From: Tillus elongatus
Lineage: Eukaryota; Arthropoda; Insecta; Coleoptera; Cleridae
Reading direction: 5' to 3'
DNA: 64,000 nucleotides
Assembly (NCBI GenBank): GCA_964006375.1
Contig: OZ023265.1
Location: 166,186,118 to 166,250,117 of the forward strand
This document shows positions 51,301-62,540 of this stretch, piece after piece (position 1 is the stretch's first letter; each line of letters begins with the position of its first letter). The position numbers were made by a program, and so were the translations under genes. The notes under the pieces were generated by a model that did not search any database, had not been told where the DNA came from, and saw only the letters and a program-made list of their open reading frames with translations.

Positions 51301-54300
51301 TTCAACATTATTATCACTTATCTTGGCACAACATTTTTGTCTTTTTATATATGCCATTTTATAGCACTTTTCATGTTAATTAAAATTAATTTCTATATTT
51401 GGGCGCCGACTTCACCATGAAGGACGGCGAGCAAGGGGTTGAAATTTTTGCACAACGTTGCTATTTTAATATGCTTTCCATATTATTATCACTTATCTTG
51501 GCACCCCATTTTTGTCTTAGCTAAAAAAGCCTTTTTTTAAGACTTTTCATGTGAATTAAATTCAATTTCACTATTTGGGCGCCGACTTCACCATGAAGGA
51601 CGGCGAGCAAGGGGTTGAATTGTTTGCACAAGGTTGCTTACTTTTCATGTAAATTAATTTCAATTTCTGTTTGGGCGCCGACTTCACCATGAAGGACGGC
51701 AAGCAAGGGGTTGAAATTTGTGCACAAGGTTGCTATGTTAATATTCTTTCAATATTATTATCACTTATCTTGGCACCCCATTTTTGTCTTAGCTAAAAAA
51801 GCCATTTTATAGCACTTTTCATGTTAATTAAAATTAATTTCTATATTTGGGCGCCGAGTTCACCATGAAGGACGGCGAGCAAGGGGTTGAAATTTTTGCA
51901 CAACGTTGCTATTTTAATATGCTTTTCATATTATTATCACTTATCTTGGCACCCCATTTTTGTCTTAGCTAAAAAAGCCTTTTTTTAAGACTTTTCATGT
52001 GAATTAATTTCAATTTCTCTTTGGGCGCCGACTTCACCATGAAGGACGGCAAGCAAGGGGTTGAAATTTTTGCACAAGGTTGCTATGTTAATATGCTTTC
52101 AATATTATTATCACTTATCTTGGCACCCCATTTCTGTCTTAGCTATGAAGGACGGCGAGCAAGGGGTTGAATTTTTTGCACAAGGTTGCTATGTTAATAT
52201 GCTTTCAATATTATTATCACTTATCTTGGCACCTCATTTTTGTCTTAGCTAAAAAAGCCTTTTTATAACACTTTTCATGTAAATTAATTTCAATTTCTCT
52301 TTGGGCGCCGACTTCACCATGCAGGACGGCAAGCAAGGGGTTGAAATTTGTGCACAAGGTTGCTATGTTAATATTCTTTCAATATTATTATCACTTATCT
52401 TGGCACCACATTTTTGTCTTGGCTAAAAAAGCCATTTTATAATACTTTTCATGTGAATTCAATTCAATTTATCTATTTGGGCGACAACTTCACTATGAAG
52501 GACAACGAGCAAGGGCTAAATTTTTTGCGCAAGGTTGCTATGTTAATATGCTTTCAGTATTATTATCACTTATCTTGGCACCACATTTTTGTCTTGGCTA
52601 AAAAAGCCATTTTATAACACTTTTCATGTGAATTAAATTCAATTTCTCTATTTGGGCGCCGACTTCACCATGAAGGACGGCGAGCAAGGGGTTGAAATTT
52701 TTGCAGAATGGTACTACGAAAATATGCTTTCAATACATTTACCACTTATCTTGGCACCCCATTTTTGTCTTAGCTAAAAAAGCCTTTTTATAACACTTTT
52801 CATGTAAATTAATTTCAATTTCTCTTTGGGTGCCGACTTCACCATGAAGGACGGTAAGCAAGGGGTTGAAATTTTTGCACAAGGTTGCTATGTTAAAATG
52901 CTTTCAATATTATTATCACTTATCTTGGCACCCCATTTTTGTCTTAGCTAAAAAAGCCATTTTATAGCACTTTTCATGTTAATTAAAACCAATTTCTATA
53001 TTTGGGCGCCGAATTCACCATGAAGGACGGCAAGCAAGGGGTTGAAATTTTTGCACAAGGTTGCTATGTTAATATGCTTTCAATATTATTATCACTTATC
53101 TTGGCACCACATTTTTGTCTTGGCTAAAAAAGCCATTTTAAAATACTTTTCATGTGAATTCAATTCAATTTATCTATTTGGGCGACAACTTCACTATGAA
53201 GGACAACGAGCAAGGGCTAAATTTTTTGCGCAAGGTTGCTATGTGAATATGCTTTCAGTATTATTATCACTTATCTTGGCACCACATTTTTGTCTTAGCT
53301 AAAAAAGCCTTTTTATAACACTTTTCATGTGAATTAAATTCCATTTCTCTTTGGGCGCCGACTTCACAATGAAGGACGGCGAGCAAGGGGTTGAAATTTT
53401 TGCACAACGTTGCTATTTTAATATGCTTTCCATATTATTATCACTTATCTTGGCACCCCATTTTTGTCTTAGCTAAAAAAGCCTTTTTTTAAGACTTTTC
53501 ATGTGAATTAAATTCAATTTCACTATTTGGGCGCCGACTTCACCATGAAGGACGGCGAGCAAGGGGTTGAATTGTTTGCACAAGGTTGCTTACTTTTCAT
53601 GTAAATTAATTTCAATTTCTGTTTGGGCGCCGACTTCACCATGAAGGACGGCAAGCAAGGGGTTGAAATTTGTGCACAAGGTTGCTATGTTACTATTCTT
53701 TCAATATTATTATCACTTATCTTGGCACCCCATTTTTGTCTTAGCTAAAAAAGCCATTTTATAGCACTTTTCATGTTAATTAAAATTAATTTCTATATTT
53801 GGGCGCCGACTTCACCATGAAGGACGGCGAGCAAGGGGTTGAAATTTTTGCACAACGTTGCTATTTTAATATGCTTTTCATATTATTATCACTTATCTTT
53901 GCACCCCATTTTTGTCTTAGCTAAAAAAGCCTTTTTTTAAGACTTTTCATGTGAATTAATTTCAATTTCTCTTTGGGCGCCGACTTCACCATGAAGGACG
54001 GCAAGCAAGGGGTTGAAATTTTTGCACAAGGTTGCTATGTTAATATGCTTTCAATATTATTATCACTTATCTTGGCACCCCATTTCTGTCTTAGCTATGA
54101 AGGACGGCGAGCAAGGGGTTGAATTTTTTGCACAAGGTTGCTATGTTAATATGCTTTCAATATTATTATCACTTATCTTGGCACCTCATTTTTGTCTTAG
54201 CTAAAAAAGCCTTTTTATAACACTTTTCATGTAAATTAATTTCAATTTCTCTTTGGGCGCCGACTTCACCATGCAGGACGGCAAGCAAGGGGTTGAAATT

Positions 54301-55969
54301 TGTGCACAAGGTTGCTATGTTAATATTCTTTCAATATTATTATCACTTATCTTGGCACCACATTTTTGTCTTGGCTAAAAAAGCCATTTTATAATACTTT
54401 TCATGTGAATTCAATTCAATTTATCTATTTGGGCGACAACTTCACTATGAAGGACAACGAGCAAGGGCTAAATTTTTTGCGCAAGGTTGCTATGTTAATA
54501 TGCTTTCAGTATTATTATCACTTATCTTGGCACCACATTTTTGTCTTAGCTAAAAAAGCCTTTTTATAACACTTTTCATGTGAATTAAATTCCATTTCTC
54601 TTTGGGCGCCGACTTCACAATGAAGGACGGCGAGCAAGGGGTTGAAATTTTTGCAGAATGGTACTACGAAAATATGCTTTCAATACATTTACCACTTATC
54701 TTGGCACCCCATTTTTGTCTTAGATAAAAAAGCCTTTTTATAACACTTTTCATGTAAATTAATTTCAATTTCTCTTTGGGCGCCGACTTCACCATGAAGG
54801 ACGGTAAGCAAGGGGTTGAAATTTTTGCACAAGGTTGCTATGTTAAAATGCTTTCAATATTATTATCACTTATCTTGGCACCCCATTTTTGTCTTAGCTA
54901 AAAAAGCCATTTTATAGCACTTTTCATGTTAATTAAAACCAATTTCTATATTTGGGCGCCGAATTCACCATGAAGGACGGCAAGCAAGGGGTTGAAATTT
55001 TTGCACAAGGTTGCTATGTTAATATGCTTTCAATATTATTATCACTTACCTTGGCACCCCATTTCTGTCTTAACTAAAAAAGCCATTTTATAGCACTTTT
55101 TATGTTAATTAAAATTAATTTCTATATTTAGGCGCCGACTTCACCATGAAGGACGGCGAGCAAGGGGTTGAAATTTTTGCACAACGTTGCTATTTTAATA
55201 TGCTTTCAATATTATTATCACTTATCTTGGCACCCCATTTTTGTCTTAGCTAAAAAAGCCTTTTTATAACACTTTTCATGTGAATTAAATTCCATTTCTC
55301 TTTGGGCGCCGACTTCACCATGAAGGACGGCGAGCAAGGGGTTGAAATTTTTGCAGAATGGTACTACGAAAATATGCTTTCAACACATTTACCACTTATC
55401 TTGGCACCCCATTTTTGTCTTAGCTAAAAAAGCCTTTTTATAACACTTTTCATGTAAATTAATTTCAATTTCTCTTTGGGCGCCGACTTCACTATGAAGG
55501 ACGGCAAGCAAGGGGTTGAAATTTTTGCACAAGGTTGCTATGTTAATATGCTTTTAATATTATTATCACTTATCTTGGCACCCCATTTTTGTCTTAGCTA
55601 AAAAAGCCATTTTCTAGCACTTTTCATGTTAATTAAAACCAATTTCTATATTTGGGCGCCGACTTCACCATGAAGGACGGCAAGCAAGGGGTTGAAATTT
55701 TTGCACAACGTTGCTATTTTAATATGCTTTCAATATTATTAACACTTATCTTGGCACCTCATTTTTGTCTTAGCTAAAAAAGCATTTTTTTAAGACTTTT
55801 CATGTTAATTAAAGTCAATTCCTCTATTTGGGCGCCGACTTCACCATGAAGGACGGCGAGCAAGGCGTTGAAATTTCTGCACAAGGTTGCTATGTTAATA
55901 TGCTTTCAATATTATTATCACTTATCTTGGCACTCCATTTTTGTCTTAGCTAAAAAAAAGCCTTTTTAT

Positions 55970-55981
55970 AACACTTTTCAT
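55970..55981. repeat. Left 12-bp target duplication AACACTTTTCAT
   Basis: Identical to 58,400-58,411. In every neighbouring satellite monomer this sequence occurs once, so the duplication was made by the insertion. Confidence 0.88.
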
Positions 55982-56175
55982 CACTAAGTGAGTAGCGAAC
56001 GTGTCGCCACCTAGTTCGGAACCAAGTACTTGTTGTCACGTCCGCTCCAAATAATACAGAGTATTAAAAATAGAGACGGTATACAACTAACTAACAATTT
56101 AAAAAATTGTTAGCCCTGGCCCATTTCTACCCCAATATAGGGACAAAGTATGTAAGACTAGATGCATTCTCGCAA

Positions 56176-56236
56176 CAATTAGAACCGTAGACCGGTTTCG
56201 CTCTCATTAGAGCTCTTCAGTACGGCATACTAATTG
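56176..56236 (-). ncRNA. Hammerhead-like core, element 2, unit 1
   Basis: Minus-strand reading: CAATTAG, TATGCCGTA, CTGAAGA, GCTCT-AATG-AGAGC, GAAA, CCG-GTCTA-CGG-TT, CTAATTG. Same core as in element 1. Confidence 0.55.
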
Positions 56237-56481
56237 CAGCAAAAATGCACCAAAAATAACACGGCTAACGTATAGCCAGTCATAAAACACTAAGTCAGTA
56301 GCGAACGTGTCGCCACCTAGTTCGGAACCAAGTACTTGTTGTCACGTCCGCTCCAAATAATACAGAGTATTAAAAATAGAGACGGTATACAACTAACTAA
56401 CAATTTAAAAAATTGTTAGCCCTGGCCCATTTCTACCCCAATATAGGGACAAAGTATGTAAGACTAGATGCATTCTCGCAA

Positions 56482-56542
56482 CAATTAGAACCGTAGACCG
56501 GTTTCGCTCTCATTAGAGCTCTTCAGTACGGCATACTAATTG
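56482..56542 (-). ncRNA. Hammerhead-like core, element 2, unit 2
   Basis: Identical arrangement to 56,176-56,236, one 306-bp period later. Confidence 0.55.
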
Positions 56543-56940
56543 CAGCAAAAATGCACCAAAAATAACACGGCTAACGTATAGCCAGTCTTAAAACACTAAG
56601 TGAGTAGCGAACGTGTCGCCACCTAGTTCGGAACCAAGTACTTGTTGTCACGTCCGCTCCAAATAATACAGAGTATTAAAAATAGAGACGGTATACAACT
56701 AACTAACAATTTAAAAAATTGTTAGCCCTGGCCCATTTCTACCCCAATATAAGTGAGTAGCGAACGTGTCGCCACCTAGTTCGGAACCAAGTACTTGTTG
56801 TCACGTCCGCTCCAAATAATACAGAGTATTAAAAATAGAGACGGTATACAACTAACTAACAATTTAAAAAATTGTTAGCCCTGGCCCATTTCTACCCCAA
56901 TATAGGGACAAAGTATGTAAGACTAGATGCATTCTCGCAA

Positions 56941-57001
56941 CAATTAGAACCGTAGACCGGTTTCGCTCTCATTAGAGCTCTTCAGTACGGCATACTAATT
57001 G
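56941..57001 (-). ncRNA. Hammerhead-like core, element 2, unit 4
   Basis: Same core. The preceding, shortened unit (around 56,750) has lost its copy. Confidence 0.55.
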
Positions 57002-57246
57002 CAGCAAAAATGCACCAAAAATAACACGGCTAACGTATAGCCAGTCTTAAAACACTAAGTGAGTAGCGAACGTGTCGCCACCTAGTTCAGAACCAAGTAC
57101 TTGTTGTCACGTCCGCTCCAAATAATACAGAGTATTAAAAATAGAGACGGTATACAACTAACTAACAATTTAAAAAATTGTTAGCCCTGGCCCATTTCTA
57201 CCCCAATATAGGGACAAAGTATGTAAGACTAGATGCATTCTCGCAA

Positions 57247-57307
57247 CAATTAGAACCGTAGACCGGTTTCGCTCTCATTAGAGCTCTTCAGTACGGCATA
57301 CTAATTG
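57247..57307 (-). ncRNA. Hammerhead-like core, element 2, unit 5
   Basis: Same core. The unit carries a small change just outside it (CAAATTTGCACC instead of CAAAAATGCACC). Confidence 0.55.
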
Positions 57308-57552
57308 CAGCAAATTTGCACCAAAAATAACACGGCTAACGTATAGCCAGTCTTAAAACACTAAGTGGGTAGCGAACGTGTCGCCACCTAGTTCGGAACC
57401 AAGTACTTGTTGTCACGTCCGCTCCAAATAATACAGAGTATTAAAAATAGAGACGGTATACAACTAACTAACAATTTAAAAAATTGTTAGCCCTGGCCCA
57501 TTTCTACCCCAATATAGGGACAAAGTATGTAAGACTAGATGCATTCTCGCAA

Positions 57553-57613
57553 CAATTAGAACCGTAGACCGGTTTCGCTCTCATTAGAGCTCTTCAGTAC
57601 GGCATACTAATTG
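57553..57613 (-). ncRNA. Hammerhead-like core, element 2, unit 6
   Basis: Same core as the other units. Confidence 0.55.
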
Positions 57614-57858
57614 CAGCAAAAATGCACCAAAAATAACACGGCTAACGTATAGCCAGTCTTAAAACACTAAGTGAGTAGCGAACGTGTCGCCACCTAGTTC
57701 GGAACCAAGTACTTGTTGTCACGTCCGCTCCAAATAATACAGAGTATTAAAAATAGAGACGGTATACAACTAACTAACAATTTAAAAAATTGTTAGCCCT
57801 GGCCCATTTCTACCCCAATATAGGGACAAAGTATGTAAGACTAGATGCATTCTCGCAA

Positions 57859-57919
57859 CAATTAGAACCGTAGACCGGTTTCGCTCTCATTAGAGCTCTT
57901 CAGTACGGCATACTAATTG
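57859..57919 (-). ncRNA. Hammerhead-like core, element 2, unit 7
   Basis: Same core as the other units. The next unit is cut by the orientation switch. Confidence 0.55.
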
Positions 57920-58303
57920 CAGCAAAAATGCACCAAAAATAACACGGCTAACGTATAGCCAGTCTTAAAACACTAAGTGAGTAGCGAACGTGTCGCCACC
58001 TAGTTCGGAACCAAGTACTTGTTGTCACGTCCGCTCCAAATAATACAGAGTATTAAAAATAGAGACGGTATACAACTAACTAACAATTTAAAAAATTGTT
58101 AGCCCTGGCCCATTTCTACCCCAATATAGGGACAAAGTATGTAAGACTAGATGCATTCTCGCAACAATTAGAACCGTAGACCGGTTGGAGCGGACGTGAC
58201 AACAAGTACTTGGTTCCGAACTAGGTGGCGACACGTTCGCTACTCACTTAGTGTTTTAAGACTGGCTATACGTTAGCCGTGTTATTTTTGGTGCATTTTT
58301 GCT

Positions 58304-58364
58304 GCAATTAGTATGCCGTACTGAAGAGCTCTAATGAGAGCGAAACCGGTCTACGGTTCTAATT
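58304..58364 (+). ncRNA. Hammerhead-like core, element 2, inverted terminal unit
   Basis: Same core on the plus strand, in the inverted partial unit that closes the element. Confidence 0.55.
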
Positions 58365-58399
58365 GTTGCGAGAATGCATCTAGTCTTACATACCTTTTA

Positions 58400-58411
58400 A
58401 ACACTTTTCAT
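58400..58411. repeat. Right 12-bp target duplication AACACTTTTCAT
   Basis: Perfect direct copy of 55,970-55,981. Confidence 0.88.
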
Positions 58412-61400
58412 GTTAATTAAAGTCAATTCCTCTATTTGGGCGCCGACTTCACCATGAAGGACGGCGAGCAAGGGGTTGAAATTTTTGCACAACGTTGCTA
58501 TGTGAATATGCTTTCAGTATTATTATCACTTATCTTGGCACCACATTTTTGTCTTAGCTAAAAAAGCCTTTTTATAACACTTTTCATGTAAATTAATTTC
58601 AATTTCTCTTTGGGCGCCGACTTCACCATGAAGGACGGCAAGCAAGGGGTTGAAATTTTTGCACAAGGTTGCTATGTTAATATGCTTTCAATATTATTAT
58701 CACTTATCTTGGCACCCCATTTCTGTCTTAGCTAAAAAAGCCATTTTATAGCACTTTTTATGTTAATTAAAATTAATTTCTATATTTAGGCGCCGACTTC
58801 ACCATGAAGGACGGCGAGCAAGGGGTTGAAATTTTTGCACAACGTTGCTATTTTAATATGCTTTCAATATTATTATCACTTATCTTGGCACCCCATTTTT
58901 GTCTTAGCTAAAAAAGCCTTTTTTTTTTACTTTTCATGTGAATTAAATTCAATTTCACTATTTGGGCGCCGACTTCACCATGAAGGACGGCGAGCAAGGG
59001 GTTGAATTTTTTGCACAAGGTTGCTATGTTAATATGCTTTCAATATTATTATCACTTATCTTGGCACCCCATTTTTGTCTTAGCTAAAAAAGCCATTTTA
59101 TAGCACTTTTCATGTTAATTAAAATCAATTTCTTTATTTGGGCGCCGACTTCACCATGAAGGACGGCGAGCAAGGGGTTGAAATTGTTGCACAAGGTTGC
59201 TATGTTGATATGCTTTCAATATTAATATCACTTATCTTGGCACCTCATTTTTGTCTTAGCTAAAAAAGCCTTTTTATAACACTTTTCATGTTAATTAAAG
59301 TTAATTCCTCTATTTGGGCGCCGACTTCACTATGAAGGACGGCGTGCAAGGGGTTGAAATTATTTCGCAAGGTTACTATGTTAATATGCTTTCAATATTA
59401 TTATCACTTATCTTGGCACCCCATTTTTGTCTTAGCTAAAAAAGCCATTTTATAGCACTTTTCATGTTAATTAAAATCAATTTCTTTATTTGGGCGCCGA
59501 CTTCACCATGAAGGACGGCGAGCAAGGGGTTGAAATTGTTGCACAAGGTTGCTATGTTAATATGCATTCAATATTATTATCACTTATCTTGGCACCACAT
59601 TTTTGTCTTAGCTAAAAAAGCAATTTTATAGCACTTTTCATGTTAATTAAAACCAATTTCTATATTTGGGCGCCGACTTCATCATGAAGGACGGCGAGCA
59701 AGGGGTTGAAATTTTTGCGTAAGGTTGCTATGTTAATATGCTTACAGTATTATTATCACTTATCTTGGCACCACATTTTTGTCTTGGCTAAAAAAGCCAT
59801 TTTATAACACTTTTCATGTGAATTAAATTCAATTTCTCTATTTGGGCGCCGACTTCACCATGAAGGACGGCGAGCAAGGGGTTGAAATTTTTGCACAACG
59901 TTGCTATTTTAATATGCTTTCAATATTATTATCACTTATCTTGGCACCCCATTTGTGTCTTAGCTAAAAAAGCCTTTTTATACCACTTTTCATGTGAATT
60001 AAATTCCATTTCTCTTTGGGCGCCGACTTCACCATGAAGGACGGCGAGCAAGGGGTTGAAATTTTTGCAGAATGGTACTACGAAAATATGCTTTCAACAC
60101 ATTTACCACTTATCTTGGCACCCCATTTTTGTCTTAGCTAAAAAAGCCTTTTTATAACACTTTTCATGTAAATTAATTTCAATTTCTCTTTGGGCGCCGA
60201 CTTCACCATGAAGGACGGCAAGCAAGGGGTTGAAATTTTTGCACAAGGTTGCTATATTAATATGATTTTAATATTATTATCACTTATCTTGGCACCCCAT
60301 TTTTGTCTTAGCTAATAAAGCCATTTTCTAGCACTTTTCATGTTAATTAAAACCAATTTCTATATTTGGGCGCCGACTTCACCATGAAGGACGGTAAGCA
60401 AGGGGTTGAAATTTTTGCACAACGTTGCTATTTTAATATGCTTTCAATATTATTAACACTTATCTTGGCACCTCATTTTTGTCTTAGCTAAAAAAGCATT
60501 TTTTTTAAGACTTTTCATGTTAATTAAAGTCAATTCCTCTATTTGGGCGCCGACTTCACCATGAAGGACGGCGAGCAAGGCGTTGAAATTTCTGCACAAG
60601 GTTGCTATGTTAATATGCTTTCAATATTATTATCACTTATCTTGGCACTCCATTTTTGTCTTAGCTAAAAAAAAGCCTTTTTATAACACTTTTCATGTTA
60701 ATTAAAGTCAATTCCTCTATTTGGGCGCCGACTTCACTATGAAGGACGGCGAGCAAGGGGTTACAATTTTTGCACAAGGTTGCTATGTTAATATGATTTC
60801 GATATTATTATCACCTGGCTTGGCACTCTATTTTTGTCTTAGCTTAAAAAGCCATTTTATAACACTTTTCATGTTAATTAAAATCAATTTCTATATTTGG
60901 GCGCCGACTTCACCATGAAGGACGGCAAGCAAGGGGTTGAAATTTTTGCGCAAGGTTGCTATGTTAATATGCTTTCAATATTATTATCACATATCTTGGC
61001 ACCCCATTTTTGTCTTAGCTAAAAAAGCCATTTTATAGCACTTTTCATGTTAATTAAAATCAATTTCTATATTTGGGCGCCGACTTCACTATGAAGGACG
61101 GCAAGCAAGGGGTTGAAATTTTTTCGCAAGGTTACTATGTTAATATGCTTTCAGTGTTATCATCACTTATCTTGGCACCACATTTTTGTCTTGGCTAAAA
61201 AAGCCATTTTATTTCACTTTTCATGTAAATTAAAATCAATCTTTCAATTTGGGTGCTGACTTTACTACGAAGGACGGCAAGCAAGGGGTTGAAATTTTTG
61301 CACAAGGTTGCTATGTAAACATGCTTTCAATATTATCGTCACATATCTTGGCACCCCATTTTTGTCTTTGCTAAAAAGGCGTTTTTTTTCCAATTTTTTA

Positions 61401-61758
61401 CTCATTTAAAATTGTGTCTATATTTGCGTGCATATTTCACCATATAGGACGACAAGCAAGCGTTTGAAATGTTAGTACAGGGTTGCTACCTAAATATACT
61501 TAAAACTTTTGATTATTACTCAATAATACCTTGGCACTTTATTTTCGTTTTGGTTATATTTGGCCTCAATTATGTTTTCTTTTGTATATGGTGAAATTAT
61601 TATTAATTTTTTTTCGATTTTTTGCCATTGAGGCGGGAAACATGCAACTGAAGTTTTTAAGGTCGAAATTAATATTATTTCTAATATATTAGTGAATTTT
61701 ATAAATTAGCCGCTGGAAATTTTAGCCGCTGGAATTTAGCTGCTAACTTCACGCCGGT

Positions 61759-61767
61759 GAAATTCGC
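61759..61767. repeat. Right 9-bp target duplication GAAATTCGC of the foldback
   Basis: Perfect direct copy of 38,634-38,642. Confidence 0.88.
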
Positions 61768-62540
61768 AACATTTAGGCAAAGAACTTGAATCTAATACGG
61801 GCTCTGGAAAGAAATGTCTTAAGAAGAATGTTTTACAAACCCTGAAGTCTTAGTTTCAACCGTCATCGTCCTTCATTTTACTAAAATATTTCCAGAAAAT
61901 TCATTTGAAATAGACCCTTTCTCTGATGCTTGGCAGTAGCCTTAGCTATAGAATTTATCGTTTAATGGTATATAATTTTTGTAGAATTTTCGTAAAAAAA
62001 TCAATAAAGCTCAATATCTCCGTTATTATACAAGATATGAAAAAATATTGTATACATTAATTATACGGTGTCTTGAGCTACACCTTAAAAAATTATTGCT
62101 ACCATCACAGGGTGGCCCATAAGTCGTTGGTGATACAAATAATATTTTTTTTAGTGGAAAACGCCTTATGTTTTTGCATTTTCCATCGAGCTATAATGCA
62201 TGTTTGTAAGTTAAGAAATTCTGGACGCAGCAAGTGCGTTATAGTATCGAATTTTGATTAAATGCTTCATATTTGAAAAGCTCAATTTGCTATTAACCTA
62301 TAAGGTTGACCAAGAAACGGATTTTTTCGGTTACATTTTAAGTTTACTTTCGGAAATTTATGTACGTGTTCAAACAATAAAGTTATTTTGATGAAACATG
62401 GCACATTGTTTTTACTATATAGGTTATACTGGTAACCAAATTTGATGCCTGCTTTTTGAAAAAAAAAAAACATATTTGCTATTAAAAATATTTTTATGAA
62501 AATTCACTACCATAACGCACTTGCTGCGTCCAGAGTTTTT
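61759..62540 (+). mobile_element. TA-cored dispersed repeat, copy 7, right part
   Basis: Continues exactly where the left part stopped: AACATTTAGGCAAAGAACTT, GTGTCTTGAGCTACACC, the end module (62,214-62,536) with ~40-bp inverted ends, and the closing CACTTGCTGCGTCCAGAG. It then meets LINE codons (minus strand Y-V-D-Y-K-K). Together with the left part it forms a ~1.37-kb copy matching copy 5. Confidence 0.85.

Larger units (their letters stand above)
55982..58399. mobile_element. Retrozyme-like element 2: tandem 306-bp hammerhead units in the foldback arm
   Basis: A 2,418-bp insertion. Units start CACTAAGTGAGTAGCGAACG at 55,982, 56,288, 56,594, 57,053, 57,359, 57,665 and 57,971, so the period is exactly 306 bp except for one shortened unit (junction at about 56,750). 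At about 58,187 the array flips, and a partial unit runs in the opposite orientation to 58,399. Units are almost identical to each other. Compared with element 1 they share all landmarks but differ at fixed sites (for example AAATAATACAGAGTATT against AAATAACACAGAGTGTT). Both elements are tandem arrays with one inverted segment and a 12-bp duplication, the layout often produced by Penelope-like reverse transcription. Confidence 0.8.
38643..61758. mobile_element. Giant foldback element, 23.1 kb, satellite arms, no spacer
   Basis: Both tips read ACCGGCGTGAAGTTAGCAG inward and are bounded by GAAATTCGC duplications. The left arm runs to about 48,327 and the right arm from there to 61,758. Each consists of tandem ~176-bp monomers in opposite orientation. 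The change of orientation occurs within a few bases (GCCCAAATAGAG against CACATATCTTGGCACC), so there is no unique centre and no coding region. The right arm is longer because it carries a 2.4-kb secondary insertion. A 9-bp duplication and long repetitive inverted arms are known for foldback elements linked to the Mutator/Phantom superfamily. That assignment is inference: no transposase is present here, so mobilisation must have been in trans. Confidence 0.88.
48328..61758 (+). repeat. Right foldback arm: ~176-bp tandem satellite array
   Basis: Same monomer as the left arm, read forward (GGCGCCGACTTCACCATGAA, GGACGGCGAGCAAGGGGTTG, CTTATCTTGGCACCCC). A 1,952-bp block is duplicated in tandem: 51.3-53.3 against 53.3-55.2 kb, with landmarks GTTGAATTGTTTGCACAAGG at ~51,612 and ~53,566. 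A further block is shared by ~55.3-55.97 and ~60.0-60.69 kb. The outermost ~1 kb mirrors the left tip in register. The interior does not match the left arm monomer by monomer, which points to independent amplification. The retrozyme-like array at 55,982-58,399 interrupts it. Confidence 0.92.

Noticed and set aside
39505..60918. Recurrent 60-86-codon frames inside the 176-bp satellite, identical in several blocks and in both arms
   Set aside because: They follow the monomer sequence and its mirror copies. No codon-conservation signal or start context sets them apart, and most monomers interrupt them.
38860..61560. Regular ~176-bp spacing as a CRISPR-like array
   Set aside because: Monomers are contiguous without unique spacers, far too long for CRISPR repeats, and the context is eukaryotic.
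38643..61758. Palindrome as a pure assembly or chimeric-read artefact
   Set aside because: Exact 9-bp flank duplications, an empty-site paralogue, arms that are out of register internally and a secondary insertion in only one arm all argue against a simple artefact. Array lengths may still be misassembled.
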